A stretch of 64,000 nucleotides of DNA. Origin: Trichormus sp. M33_DOE_039 (GTDB taxonomy: Bacteria > Cyanobacteriota > Cyanobacteriia > Cyanobacteriales > Nostocaceae). Under the pieces are notes generated by a model, which did not search any database, was not told the origin of the DNA, and was given only the letters and a program-made list of their open reading frames with translations. Positions 45,741-53,264 of the stretch are shown piece after piece; position 1 is the first letter of the stretch, and each line of letters starts with the position of its first letter. Position numbers and translations under genes: made by a program. The stretch lies in assembly GCA_015296085.1 (NCBI GenBank), contig DVDT01000027.1, positions 1 to 64,000 on the forward strand, read 5' to 3'.

Positions 45741-47290
45741 GATGCTAATACCTCCGAAGCTCCAGTTGCATAGTGCATAATGTTTTCTTGAGTAATTTCT
45801 ATGCCAGGGCTATCGTCAAGTTCCCCCACTAACTGCCCTTCTCGCATGACTAAAACGCGATCGCTCATACCAACAATCTCTGGTAATTCGCTGGAAACCA
45901 TGAGAATTGCTACCCCTTGGGCTGCTAAGTCGCTGATAATGCGGTAAATTTCGCTTTTCGCACCGATATCTACACCGCGTGTTGGTTCATCTAGCATCAA
46001 TACTCTGGGATTAATGGCTAACCAACGTGCTAACAGCAGTTTTTGTTGATTACCTCCGGAAAGATCCACGGCTCTGATTTCCAAATTGGCTAGCCGGATA
46101 TGAAAGTTTTCAACTGCTTCTGTGGCAATCTTATTGACTGAAGCCCAGTTCACAATGCCAGATTTAGCATCCTGCTTGAGTCGATTGAGACCAATATTTT
46201 TTCGGGAACTCATTTCCAAAAATAAACCTTGGTCTTTGCGGTCTTCTGGGACGTAGCCAATACCAGCAGCAATGGCATCACTAGGTGAATTAATCTCCAG
46301 TTTTTTACCATTCAGGAATACTTCACCGCTGACTTTGCGGTCAGCACCAAAAATCAGCCGGGATACCTCTGTACGTCCTGCACCAACTAACCCAGATAGT
46401 CCGAGAATTTCGCCAGCACGAATCTGAAAACTAGTTGGCTGAATTTTGCGTCCGTCGGTGATATTTCTGACTTCCAGCACCACTGCACCAGGATTTTTCT
46501 GTCGTTGATGTTCGTAAAAGTCTTGCATGGAGCGACCGACCATCATCTGTACCAATCGCTGTGGAGAAATTTCTTCCCTTGTCAGACTGCCGATATATTG
46601 GCCATCACGCAGCACACTAATTCGATCAGCTAGGGCGTAGATTTCTTCCATGCGATGACTAATATAAATAATGGCAATGCCATCATTGCGGAGTTTGCGA
46701 ATTACCTCAAACAAACGCTCAGTCTCGCGGTCGGACAATGCTGCCGTGGGTTCATCCATCACCAAAATACGGCTTTTGTCCTTCAACGCTCTGGCAATTT
46801 CTACTTGTTGCTGTTCAGCGATCGCCAAAGTGCCTACTATAGTTTGTGGTGTAAAACTAGCCCCCAAGCTGTCTAGCACTTGCTGGGCTTCCAGTTCCAT
46901 ACTTTTGCGGTCTAAAAACTGACCCCGTTGCAACTCGCTCCCCATAAAAATGTTTTCGGTAACGGTTAAATTGGGTGCAACGTTCAGTTCTTGATAAATT
47001 AGATTAATCCCAGCTTGTCTTGCTGTACCCGGATCGGTAATTTTCACTGGTTGACCGTTGATGCGAATTTCGCCTTCGTCAGCAATGTAAGCTCCAGCCA
47101 GAATCTTCATCAATGTGCTTTTGCCTGCACCATTTTCACCCATGAGAGCGTGAACCTCTCCTGGATAAATTGTCAAGTTGACACCTTGCAAAGCCGGGAC
47201 ACCATGAAATCGTTTAGCAATCCCCTGCATTTCTAATACAGGAGTGGCAGTTGCCGCTGACGGAAAATCAGTTTTAATATTTGTGGTCAT
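45737..47290 (-). CDS. frtB: Sugar ABC transporter ATP-binding protein (RbsA-type)
   Basis: A 517-residue double ABC ATPase. The N-terminal half has Walker [10 protein letters not shown] and Walker [13 protein letters not shown]. The C-terminal half has the degenerate Walker A (GLVGAGRTE) usual in RbsA, but a good signature [14 protein letters not shown] and [11 protein letters not shown]. It powers import with FrtC and FrtA. I chose ATG 47290 because the preceding 19 codons fall in the gap after frtA and the family starts near [17 protein letters not shown]. Confidence 0.85.
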   Translation of the reverse strand: MTTNIKTDFPSAATATPVLEMQGIAKRFHGVPALQGVNLTIYPGEVHALMGENGAGKSTLMKILAGAYIADEGEIRINGQPVKITDPGTARQAGINLIYQELNVAPNLTVTENIFMGSELQRGQFLDRKSMELEAQQVLDSLGASFTPQTIVGTLAIAEQQQVEIARALKDKSRILVMDEPTAALSDRETERLFEVIRKLRNDGIAIIYISHRMEEIYALADRISVLRDGQYIGSLTREEISPQRLVQMMVGRSMQDFYEHQRQKNPGAVVLEVRNITDGRKIQPTSFQIRAGEILGLSGLVGAGRTEVSRLIFGADRKVSGEVFLNGKKLEINSPSDAIAAGIGYVPEDRKDQGLFLEMSSRKNIGLNRLKQDAKSGIVNWASVNKIATEAVENFHIRLANLEIRAVDLSGGNQQKLLLARWLAINPRVLMLDEPTRGVDIGAKSEIYRIISDLAAQGVAILMVSSELPEIVGMSDRVLVMREGQLVGELDDSPGIEITQENIMHYATGASEVLAS

Positions 47291-47340
47291 AAATTGAGTG
47301 CTGAGTTGTGAGTAGGCAATTCTTGAATTTTGAATTGGTA

Positions 47341-48408
47341 TCACCAACCTGTAGATGTGCTAACGTTCTCTTTTGTAATCAACTTGGCGGGAATCAAAAT
47401 ATCAGGTGATTCCGGTTTTTTACCATGCAAGATATCATTGCCCACCTGAACGGCTTTTTGAGTCATCCCGCGGGGATTTTGAGTAGCCGTTGCAGCATAT
47501 AGACTATCTTGGGAGGCGATCGCTTGGATTGCTTCTGGCGCGCCGTCCACTCCCACGATGAAAAAGTCTTGGCGTTTGGCTTGGTTGGCGGCCAGATCAA
47601 CTCCCACACCACTGGGGTCATTGATGGCAAAGACAGCATCAATCTTGGGAAATGTGACTAGCAGATCGCTCATCACCCTCAGTCCGCCATCTCGACTACC
47701 TTCTGCGTTCTGGTCTTTAGAAAGTATTTTGATATTTGGATATTTGGCTAACACCTTCAAGCAGCCATCCACTCGCTGAATTACTGAAGTTACTGGTGGC
47801 CCGTTGACAATTACTACATTGCCTTGGCCTTTGAGGCGATCGGCAATATATTGACAACTAATTTCTCCAGCTTGCAAATTGTTGGTGGTGACGGTAGCAT
47901 CTACTTCTGCGTCTACACCTGTGTCTACAGCAATCACAATCTTGCCTGCTTGCCTTGCTTGCTCAACAGCTGGTCTGATGCCTTTAGAGTCAGCAGCATT
48001 GAGGATAATCATGTCAGTATTAGCAGCAACGAAATTTTCAATTTGGTTAAATTGCTGGTTCAGGTCATAACCACTGGAAACTACAGTGACTCTGACATCA
48101 TTTCCTCCGATTTTCTTTGCTTCTTGCTCTGCGCCCTGCGCCATAACAACGAAGAAAGGATTACTTAAATCGCCAACGGTCACGCCAACAGATCGTAATT
48201 TAGTATTGTGATTACCTACGGTGGGGCGTAGCCTATCGCTATTGTTGATCTGTATATTGGTATCATTAACATCTTTGGTATCATTAACATCTTTGGTATC
48301 AGTGTTAGTGGCTGTGTCGCCATTGGGCGAAACGTTGGTGCAGCTGACCAAAGTACCACTGATAATACTTAATAAAGTCGCTGTGAACGCAATTTTTTTC
48401 ACATTCAT
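47341..48408 (-). CDS. frtA: Sugar-binding lipoprotein of ABC importer (RbsB-type)
   Basis: A 355-residue periplasmic binding protein with a lipoprotein signal (IISGTLVSC, Cys23). The mature N-terminus has an Asn/Asp/Thr-rich tether containing KDVNDT twice, encoded by an exact 18-bp duplication at 48259-48294. The binding fold follows: [37 protein letters not shown] and [14 protein letters not shown]. It captures the sugar and delivers it to FrtC. First gene of a three-gene operon (frtA-frtB-frtC); AGGA precedes the ATG. The divergent LacI gene and the two operators upstream imply sugar-controlled expression. Confidence 0.83.
   Translation of the reverse strand: MNVKKIAFTATLLSIISGTLVSCTNVSPNGDTATNTDTKDVNDTKDVNDTNIQINNSDRLRPTVGNHNTKLRSVGVTVGDLSNPFFVVMAQGAEQEAKKIGGNDVRVTVVSSGYDLNQQFNQIENFVAANTDMIILNAADSKGIRPAVEQARQAGKIVIAVDTGVDAEVDATVTTNNLQAGEISCQYIADRLKGQGNVVIVNGPPVTSVIQRVDGCLKVLAKYPNIKILSKDQNAEGSRDGGLRVMSDLLVTFPKIDAVFAINDPSGVGVDLAANQAKRQDFFIVGVDGAPEAIQAIASQDSLYAATATQNPRGMTQKAVQVGNDILHGKKPESPDILIPAKLITKENVSTSTGW
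48259..48300. repeat. 18-bp tandem duplication in frtA
   Basis: Two perfect copies of GGTATCATTAACATCTTT followed by a partial third. It lengthens the lipoprotein tether by six residues per unit, in frame. Confidence 0.8.
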
Positions 48409-48461
48409 CTATATCCTATAACGCATTTAAATTTGACGAAAACCAGCCGAATCTTAATCTG

Positions 48462-48488
48462 TTAAGTCCTCAGATGATGAGGACTTAA
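48462..48488 (-). promoter_or_regulatory. Palindrome in the frtA leader
   Basis: An 11-bp perfect stem (TTAAGTCCTCA / TGAGGACTTAA) with a 5-base loop, lying 54 bp upstream of the frtA ATG and downstream of the operators. It could be an mRNA hairpin or another protein site. Confidence 0.45.
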
Positions 48489-48556
48489 ACCCATTTGCTC
48501 AACTTCAGCAACCGTTGTTTTTCTCAGAAAACCTTATAAAATTTGAATTTCACATT

Positions 48557-48576
48557 TTATGCACAGGTGTGCATAA
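48557..48576. promoter_or_regulatory. LacI-type operator 1 (FrtR site)
   Basis: TTATGCACAGGTGTGCATAA, a near-perfect inverted repeat. Its exact reverse complement is repeated at 48591-48610 apart from two bases at one end. Site centres are 34 bp apart, in the gap between frtA and frtR. Confidence 0.75.
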
Positions 48577-48590
48577 CTGAATGTTTTTAT

Positions 48591-48610
48591 TCTTGCACAC
48601 CTGTGCATAA
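48591..48610. promoter_or_regulatory. LacI-type operator 2 (FrtR site)
   Basis: TCTTGCACACCTGTGCATAA, the inverted copy of operator 1, 44 bp before the chosen frtR ATG. Two sites of about three helical turns spacing suggest paired binding by a LacI dimer or tetramer. Confidence 0.75.
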
Positions 48611-48654
48611 AAAATATGTTAATTTTATTTACGTTACCAATAGCATTACTGAAC

Positions 48655-49686
48655 ATGAGTAAACGAAAAACTTCCATTGAAGATATTGCTCGCAAAGCGG
48701 GCGTTTCTCACTCCACAGTTTCACGCGCTTTACGAGACAGTAAACTGATTAGTTCTAAGGTACGAGAGGAAATCAAAAAACTAGCGCAGGAGATGAATTA
48801 TGTGCCGAATGCGATCGCTCAAAGTTTACAAAATCAACGTACCTATACGGTTGGGGTAGTTGTCACTTCCATCGCAGATCCCTTTTTTGGTGAGCTAGTA
48901 GAGGGAATTGAACAGGTTGCTAGAGAAGCAAAATTGAATGTTTTGTTAAGTGCTTCACATGGTGATTTTGAGCAGGAAATAGCAGCTATTGAGAATTTCC
49001 ATTATCGAAGAGTAGAGGGGATTCTAGTAGCTGACTCACGAGTAAGTAAGCAATATACACCAAAGTTAACGCAATTTACTGTGCCAACAGTGCTGATTAA
49101 CATCGACACAGAAGATCAAGGCAAAACATTTCACTCAGTGGCCATAGATGACCGCTTAGGTGGCTCTTTAGCCGTAAAACATTTAATAGAGTTAGGACAT
49201 ACTTGTATTGGATATTTAGGTGTGGGCGATGGGAGCAAAGCCGCCCAACAGCGTCTAGAAGGATATCAAATGGCTCTTGCCCAAGCAGGTATAGCGCAAA
49301 ATCCTGATTGGATTGCAATACCAAATCCAGACCATGAAATCATCAAAGATCTTGATATCGGTAAAAAAATGCTACCTCAACTAGTAGAAGCGGGAGTAAC
49401 TAGCATCTTTTGCTACAACGATATGGTAGCAGTCGGCGCGCTCTTAGCCTGCAAAGAACTAGGTCTTTCAGTACCACGAGATTTAAGCCTCGTGGGATTT
49501 GATAATACTGCTCTGAGCAGTTACGTCACACCACCACTCACAACAGTTAGCCAACGAATGTTAGAAATGGGTAAATTGGCTATGACGATGTTACTGGACT
49601 TATCTCAAGGGAAAACTGTAGAAAATCTCCTTTTATCTCCTTTCTTAGTTAAAAGGGATAGTACTGACATTAAATTATACAGATAA
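48655..49686 (+). CDS. frtR: LacI family transcriptional regulator
   Basis: A 343-residue repressor. The N-terminal HTH reads TSIEDIARKAGVSHSTVSRAL, then the hinge helix region PNAIAQSLQNQRT, and a periplasmic-binding-protein-like effector domain (VGVVVTSIADPFFGELVEG, then FCYNDMVAVGALLACKELGL). The ligand is probably the sugar imported by the divergent operon. I chose ATG 48655; the ATG at 48616 would add 13 residues with no family match and abut operator 2. The regulator likely represses frtABC and perhaps itself. Confidence 0.85.
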   Translation: MSKRKTSIEDIARKAGVSHSTVSRALRDSKLISSKVREEIKKLAQEMNYVPNAIAQSLQNQRTYTVGVVVTSIADPFFGELVEGIEQVAREAKLNVLLSASHGDFEQEIAAIENFHYRRVEGILVADSRVSKQYTPKLTQFTVPTVLINIDTEDQGKTFHSVAIDDRLGGSLAVKHLIELGHTCIGYLGVGDGSKAAQQRLEGYQMALAQAGIAQNPDWIAIPNPDHEIIKDLDIGKKMLPQLVEAGVTSIFCYNDMVAVGALLACKELGLSVPRDLSLVGFDNTALSSYVTPPLTTVSQRMLEMGKLAMTMLLDLSQGKTVENLLLSPFLVKRDSTDIKLYR

Positions 49687-49874
49687 TTCAGGACTACTAA
49701 AAGCCTACACTTTACCATCGTAGTTGAGAGTGCGTACTGAGATAGATTTTTTACAAACTGCCCAACTTTTCAAATACCTCTGACATGCGATCGCCCTACT
49801 GAAGTAAATTTCTTGATTTGACATTAGCAAAAAGTTAATAATGCTCAAAGTAGCAAAAAATTGAGAAATCCGGA

Positions 49875-52193
49875 ATGACTAAATTAGTAGTTATTAACCT
49901 AGAAAAAGGTAATTTAATTGACGGTTTTTCTCCAGTCACTGCTCAGATTTGGGAAACGAATAAATCTCGACCGATACAATTTATCGGCAGTTTACCATCA
50001 GCACTAAAAATAGTAGAAACCTATAAGCGGTTTCAATTAATCTATGAATCGTTATATCATCAGATAAAAAGTCGTTCTGGACTAGAAATTGAAGAAGTAG
50101 GCTTAACTAATGTGAGTGAGGTTGATTTCACAGAAGTTTGCCAACATTTACATGAACAGATAAATATTTGGCTAAATTCAAATTCATTTCGCCCAATAGA
50201 CCAACAGTTAAGAGCGAGATTACTTTTAAACGAAGAAATTCAAATCATTATAGAAACGAGTGATAACTTACTACAAAAACTTCCTTGGCATCTCTGGAAT
50301 TTTTTGGAGGATTATCAAAAAGCTGAAGTGGCAATAGGTACACCAAAATATGAAAGAATTAAGCCATTAACTAAAAATTATACAAATAAAGTTAGGATAT
50401 TAGCTGTTTTAGGTAATAGTGAAGGCATTGATATCGAGCAAGACAGAGCATTGCTGCAAAAATTACCTAATGCTAAAACAATATTTTTAGTAGAACCTTC
50501 ACGCCAAGAATTTGATCAGTGGCTTTGGCATCAAGACGGCTGGGATATTCTTTTTTTTGCAGGGCATAGTCAAAGTGATGGTAATACCGGTCTAATTCAT
50601 ATTAATCAAAGCACTAGTTTAAAGATAGGTGAATTAAAAAATGCTTTGAAATATGCGATTACCCGTGGTCTGAGACTAGCGATTTTTAACTCTTGTGATG
50701 GTTTAGGACTAGCAAATCAACTAACTCAGTGGCATATTCCCCAAATTATTGTCATGCGAGAAAATGTGCCAGATGTTGTAGCACAATCATTTTTAAGACA
50801 TTTTCTCAGAGCTTTTGCTGATAATCAATCTTTCTATTTGGCAGTGCGGTATGCAAGAGAAAGATTACAAGGTATTGAAGATGAATTTCCTGGTGCTTCT
50901 TGGCTACCCACCATTTGTCAGAATCCAGCCGAAGAAGCACTCACCTGGAATGAATTATCTGGTAAAACGAACAAAGTTACTTTTTCTTGGTTCAACAGAC
51001 AAAGTCTGCAAAAAGTTTTACTAGCAAGTTTCGTAGTCACTAGCTTACTCTTGGGGGTGCGATCGCAAGGCACAATTCAAGAATGGGAACTGAAAGCTTT
51101 TGATGGGATGATGCGGCTGAGACCAGATGAAGGGATTGATCCTCGTCTATTGGTGGTTACAATCACAGAAGCTGATATTCAAGCCCAACAACAAAGGCAA
51201 AAGTCTTCTCTATCAGATAGTGCATTGGAGAGATTATTGCAGATATTAGCTAAATCAAAACCAAGAGCTATAGGTTTAGATATCTATCGTGATTTTCCAG
51301 TAGAGTCTCGATATCCAGATTTAGCAATCAGTTTAGGTCAAAATCAAGACTTGTTTGCAATCTGTAAAGTCAGCGAAGGTGCAGGAAATGGGATCTCGCC
51401 TCCTCCAGAAATTCCGACGCAACGTCTAGGTTTTAGCGATGTAGTACGCGATCGCGATTTTATTGTCCGTCGTCATTTACTAATTTTAACCCCAGACCCG
51501 GAATCACCTTGTAAAACCCGTTATTCGTTAGGGATGCGTTTAGCCAAACAATATTTAGCAAAACAAGGTGTTCCTGTGCAGATTAATCATGAAGGATACT
51601 TGCAAGCTGGGAAGATAGTTTTTCGACCGATAGACGTGCCTACAGGCAGTTACCAACAATTTGATGCCCGCGGCCACCAAATACTACTCAACTACCGCGC
51701 TACAAAGCAGATTGCCCGAAAAGTCACTCTGGCAGAGATTTTAAATGGTCAATTCGATCCTAACTTGGTTAGCGATCGCATTGTCTTGATCGGTGTTGAT
51801 GCTGAAAGTGTGAGAGATACTTTTCTGACACCTTATAGTGTCGGAAGTTTGCCCTACAAAGAAGTTCCAGGCGTATTGCTTCATGCCGAGATGGTCAGCC
51901 AAATCCTCAGTACAGTTTTAGATGATCGACCTTTATTGTGGGTTTGGCCTTTATGGGGCGAGACTTTGTGGATTTGGGGTTGGTCTTTCATCGGGGGTAT
52001 GGTAGCTTTATACCGTGGCTCAAAATTGCAACTAGCACTAATAACTAGTTCTGCAATCATGATTTTATATGGATGCTGTTTTGGTCTGTTGTTGTATGGA
52101 GGTTGGATACCATTCTTACCTTCTGCTTTGGCGTTGATAATTACTGTTTGTACAGCAATGTCATACACATTATTATTCCATCAGAAAAAATAG
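49875..52193 (+). CDS. CHAT domain fused to CHASE2 sensor (membrane protein)
   Basis: A 772-residue protein of unusual architecture. Residues about 1-360 are cytosolic and include a CHAT (caspase-like) domain with His231 (FFAGHSQSDG) and Cys274 (FNSCDGLG). A transmembrane helix (about 378-396) precedes a CHASE2 domain (about 400-680) starting EWELKAFDGMMRLRPDEG and including VVTITEADIQ, PRAIGLDIY and RIVLIGVDAESVRDTF. Three more hydrophobic helices close the protein. CHASE2 is an extracytoplasmic sensor usually joined to kinases or cyclases; here the output is the CHAT domain. It is followed at 18 bp by the DUF928 gene, so the two are co-transcribed. Substrate and signal are unknown. Confidence 0.88.
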   Translation: MTKLVVINLEKGNLIDGFSPVTAQIWETNKSRPIQFIGSLPSALKIVETYKRFQLIYESLYHQIKSRSGLEIEEVGLTNVSEVDFTEVCQHLHEQINIWLNSNSFRPIDQQLRARLLLNEEIQIIIETSDNLLQKLPWHLWNFLEDYQKAEVAIGTPKYERIKPLTKNYTNKVRILAVLGNSEGIDIEQDRALLQKLPNAKTIFLVEPSRQEFDQWLWHQDGWDILFFAGHSQSDGNTGLIHINQSTSLKIGELKNALKYAITRGLRLAIFNSCDGLGLANQLTQWHIPQIIVMRENVPDVVAQSFLRHFLRAFADNQSFYLAVRYARERLQGIEDEFPGASWLPTICQNPAEEALTWNELSGKTNKVTFSWFNRQSLQKVLLASFVVTSLLLGVRSQGTIQEWELKAFDGMMRLRPDEGIDPRLLVVTITEADIQAQQQRQKSSLSDSALERLLQILAKSKPRAIGLDIYRDFPVESRYPDLAISLGQNQDLFAICKVSEGAGNGISPPPEIPTQRLGFSDVVRDRDFIVRRHLLILTPDPESPCKTRYSLGMRLAKQYLAKQGVPVQINHEGYLQAGKIVFRPIDVPTGSYQQFDARGHQILLNYRATKQIARKVTLAEILNGQFDPNLVSDRIVLIGVDAESVRDTFLTPYSVGSLPYKEVPGVLLHAEMVSQILSTVLDDRPLLWVWPLWGETLWIWGWSFIGGMVALYRGSKLQLALITSSAIMILYGCCFGLLLYGGWIPFLPSALALIITVCTAMSYTLLFHQKK

Positions 52194-52211
52194 CATACAG
52201 AGATTTTAAAA

Positions 52212-53030
52212 ATGAACATAGGCTTTTGTGTCAAATTAATAAATCCCATGTTGGCGATTATTTTTGCAGTTGTTAGTCTGACGCAATCCCCTGCAAAATC
52301 ACAGCAATCCCATAATGAACGAATACGCTTCATCCAGCCTACTTTAGAAAAAGAACCAGAAAATAGAGGCGCACCCAAAGACAGACAAGGGGCTGGAACT
52401 CGTGGAGATTGTCCTAATGTAAGTATCCCTCTGACGGCATTGATTCCTTTGATGTCAAACAATCTGAGTCAGAAGCAACAAAAACCTGTGAATGCTTCTA
52501 CAACAAAATTTGCATTGGGATTAACAGTTAGCGAATTTCCCACCTTTTGGTTTTACTTTCCCTATGCGGCTCAAGATGTTAACTCTGTTAAATTGATCTT
52601 ACTAGACGAAGAAAATAACTCCGTAACTAAAGAGCCTATTTCTATTAATATATCTGGAACACCGGGAGTTATTAGTGTTCGTCTTCCAGCAACTGAAAAA
52701 CCTTTAGAAAGTGGGAAGTATTATCATTGGTACTTTTTAGTTGATTGCAACCCTCAAAGCCGTACTGATGATATTGCGGTCGAGGGTTTGGTCAAAAGAA
52801 TAGAGCCAAATTCTGATTTAAATCGTCGTTTAAAGACTAAAAACCCAGAAGAAATTGCCGTTATTTATGCTGAAGCAGGTATTTGGCAAGATGCAATATC
52901 TACTTTAGGAGAACTTCGTCGTAGTAAACCCCAAGATAGCCGCCTCGCTTCTGACTGGCAAGGCCTGTTAAAATCTGTCGAGTTGGACAGTATTGCCACG
53001 CAAACTATTACACCATGTTGCAATCCTTAG
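52212..53030 (+). CDS. DUF928 family exported protein
   Basis: A 272-residue protein of the cyanobacterial DUF928 family. A signal-like hydrophobic start (INPMLAIIFAVVSLTQS) is followed by a low-complexity basic region, then CPNVSIPLTALIPLM and the conserved TVSEFPTFWFYFPYAAQD, and FLVDCNPQSRTDDIAVEGLV. It is likely periplasmic. DUF928 genes are often found next to CHASE2, CHAT or filamentous-haemagglutinin genes in cyanobacteria, as here, so it is probably part of this system. The mechanism is unknown. A terminator follows. Confidence 0.85.
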   Translation: MNIGFCVKLINPMLAIIFAVVSLTQSPAKSQQSHNERIRFIQPTLEKEPENRGAPKDRQGAGTRGDCPNVSIPLTALIPLMSNNLSQKQQKPVNASTTKFALGLTVSEFPTFWFYFPYAAQDVNSVKLILLDEENNSVTKEPISINISGTPGVISVRLPATEKPLESGKYYHWYFLVDCNPQSRTDDIAVEGLVKRIEPNSDLNRRLKTKNPEEIAVIYAEAGIWQDAISTLGELRRSKPQDSRLASDWQGLLKSVELDSIATQTITPCCNP

Positions 53031-53077
53031 TAACATTTCAACCTAAAAGTATGTTTGAAAATTATGTTTGGTAACTT

Positions 53078-53110
53078 CAAAGCCTCTTCCCTGCAAGGAG
53101 AGAGGCTTTG
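53078..53110 (+). terminator. Terminator after the DUF928 gene
   Basis: A perfect 10-bp stem CAAAGCCTCT / AGAGGCTTTG with a 13-base loop, followed by AATTTT. About 50 bp beyond the stop codon. Confidence 0.65.
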
Positions 53111-53179
53111 AATTTTCCCCCTTCCCTAGTAGGGAAGGGGGTTAGGGGGTTAGGGGGTTAGGGGGTTAGGGGGTTAGGT
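53109..53179. repeat. GGGGG repeat with hairpin
   Basis: An 11-bp-arm hairpin (CCCCCTTCCCT / AGGGAAGGGGG, 53117-53141) followed by about four to five TTAGGGGG octamers. It is of the same kind as the block inserted in the STAND gene at 15510-15602. It lies between convergent transcripts. Confidence 0.7.
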
Positions 53180-53264
53180 TTCACATTAACTTTTCAAAAT
53201 AACGTGAAAAGTCAGGCTATGGAGAAGGGGTTCTTAGTATACTTTTCAACTTTTCAAACATCCT

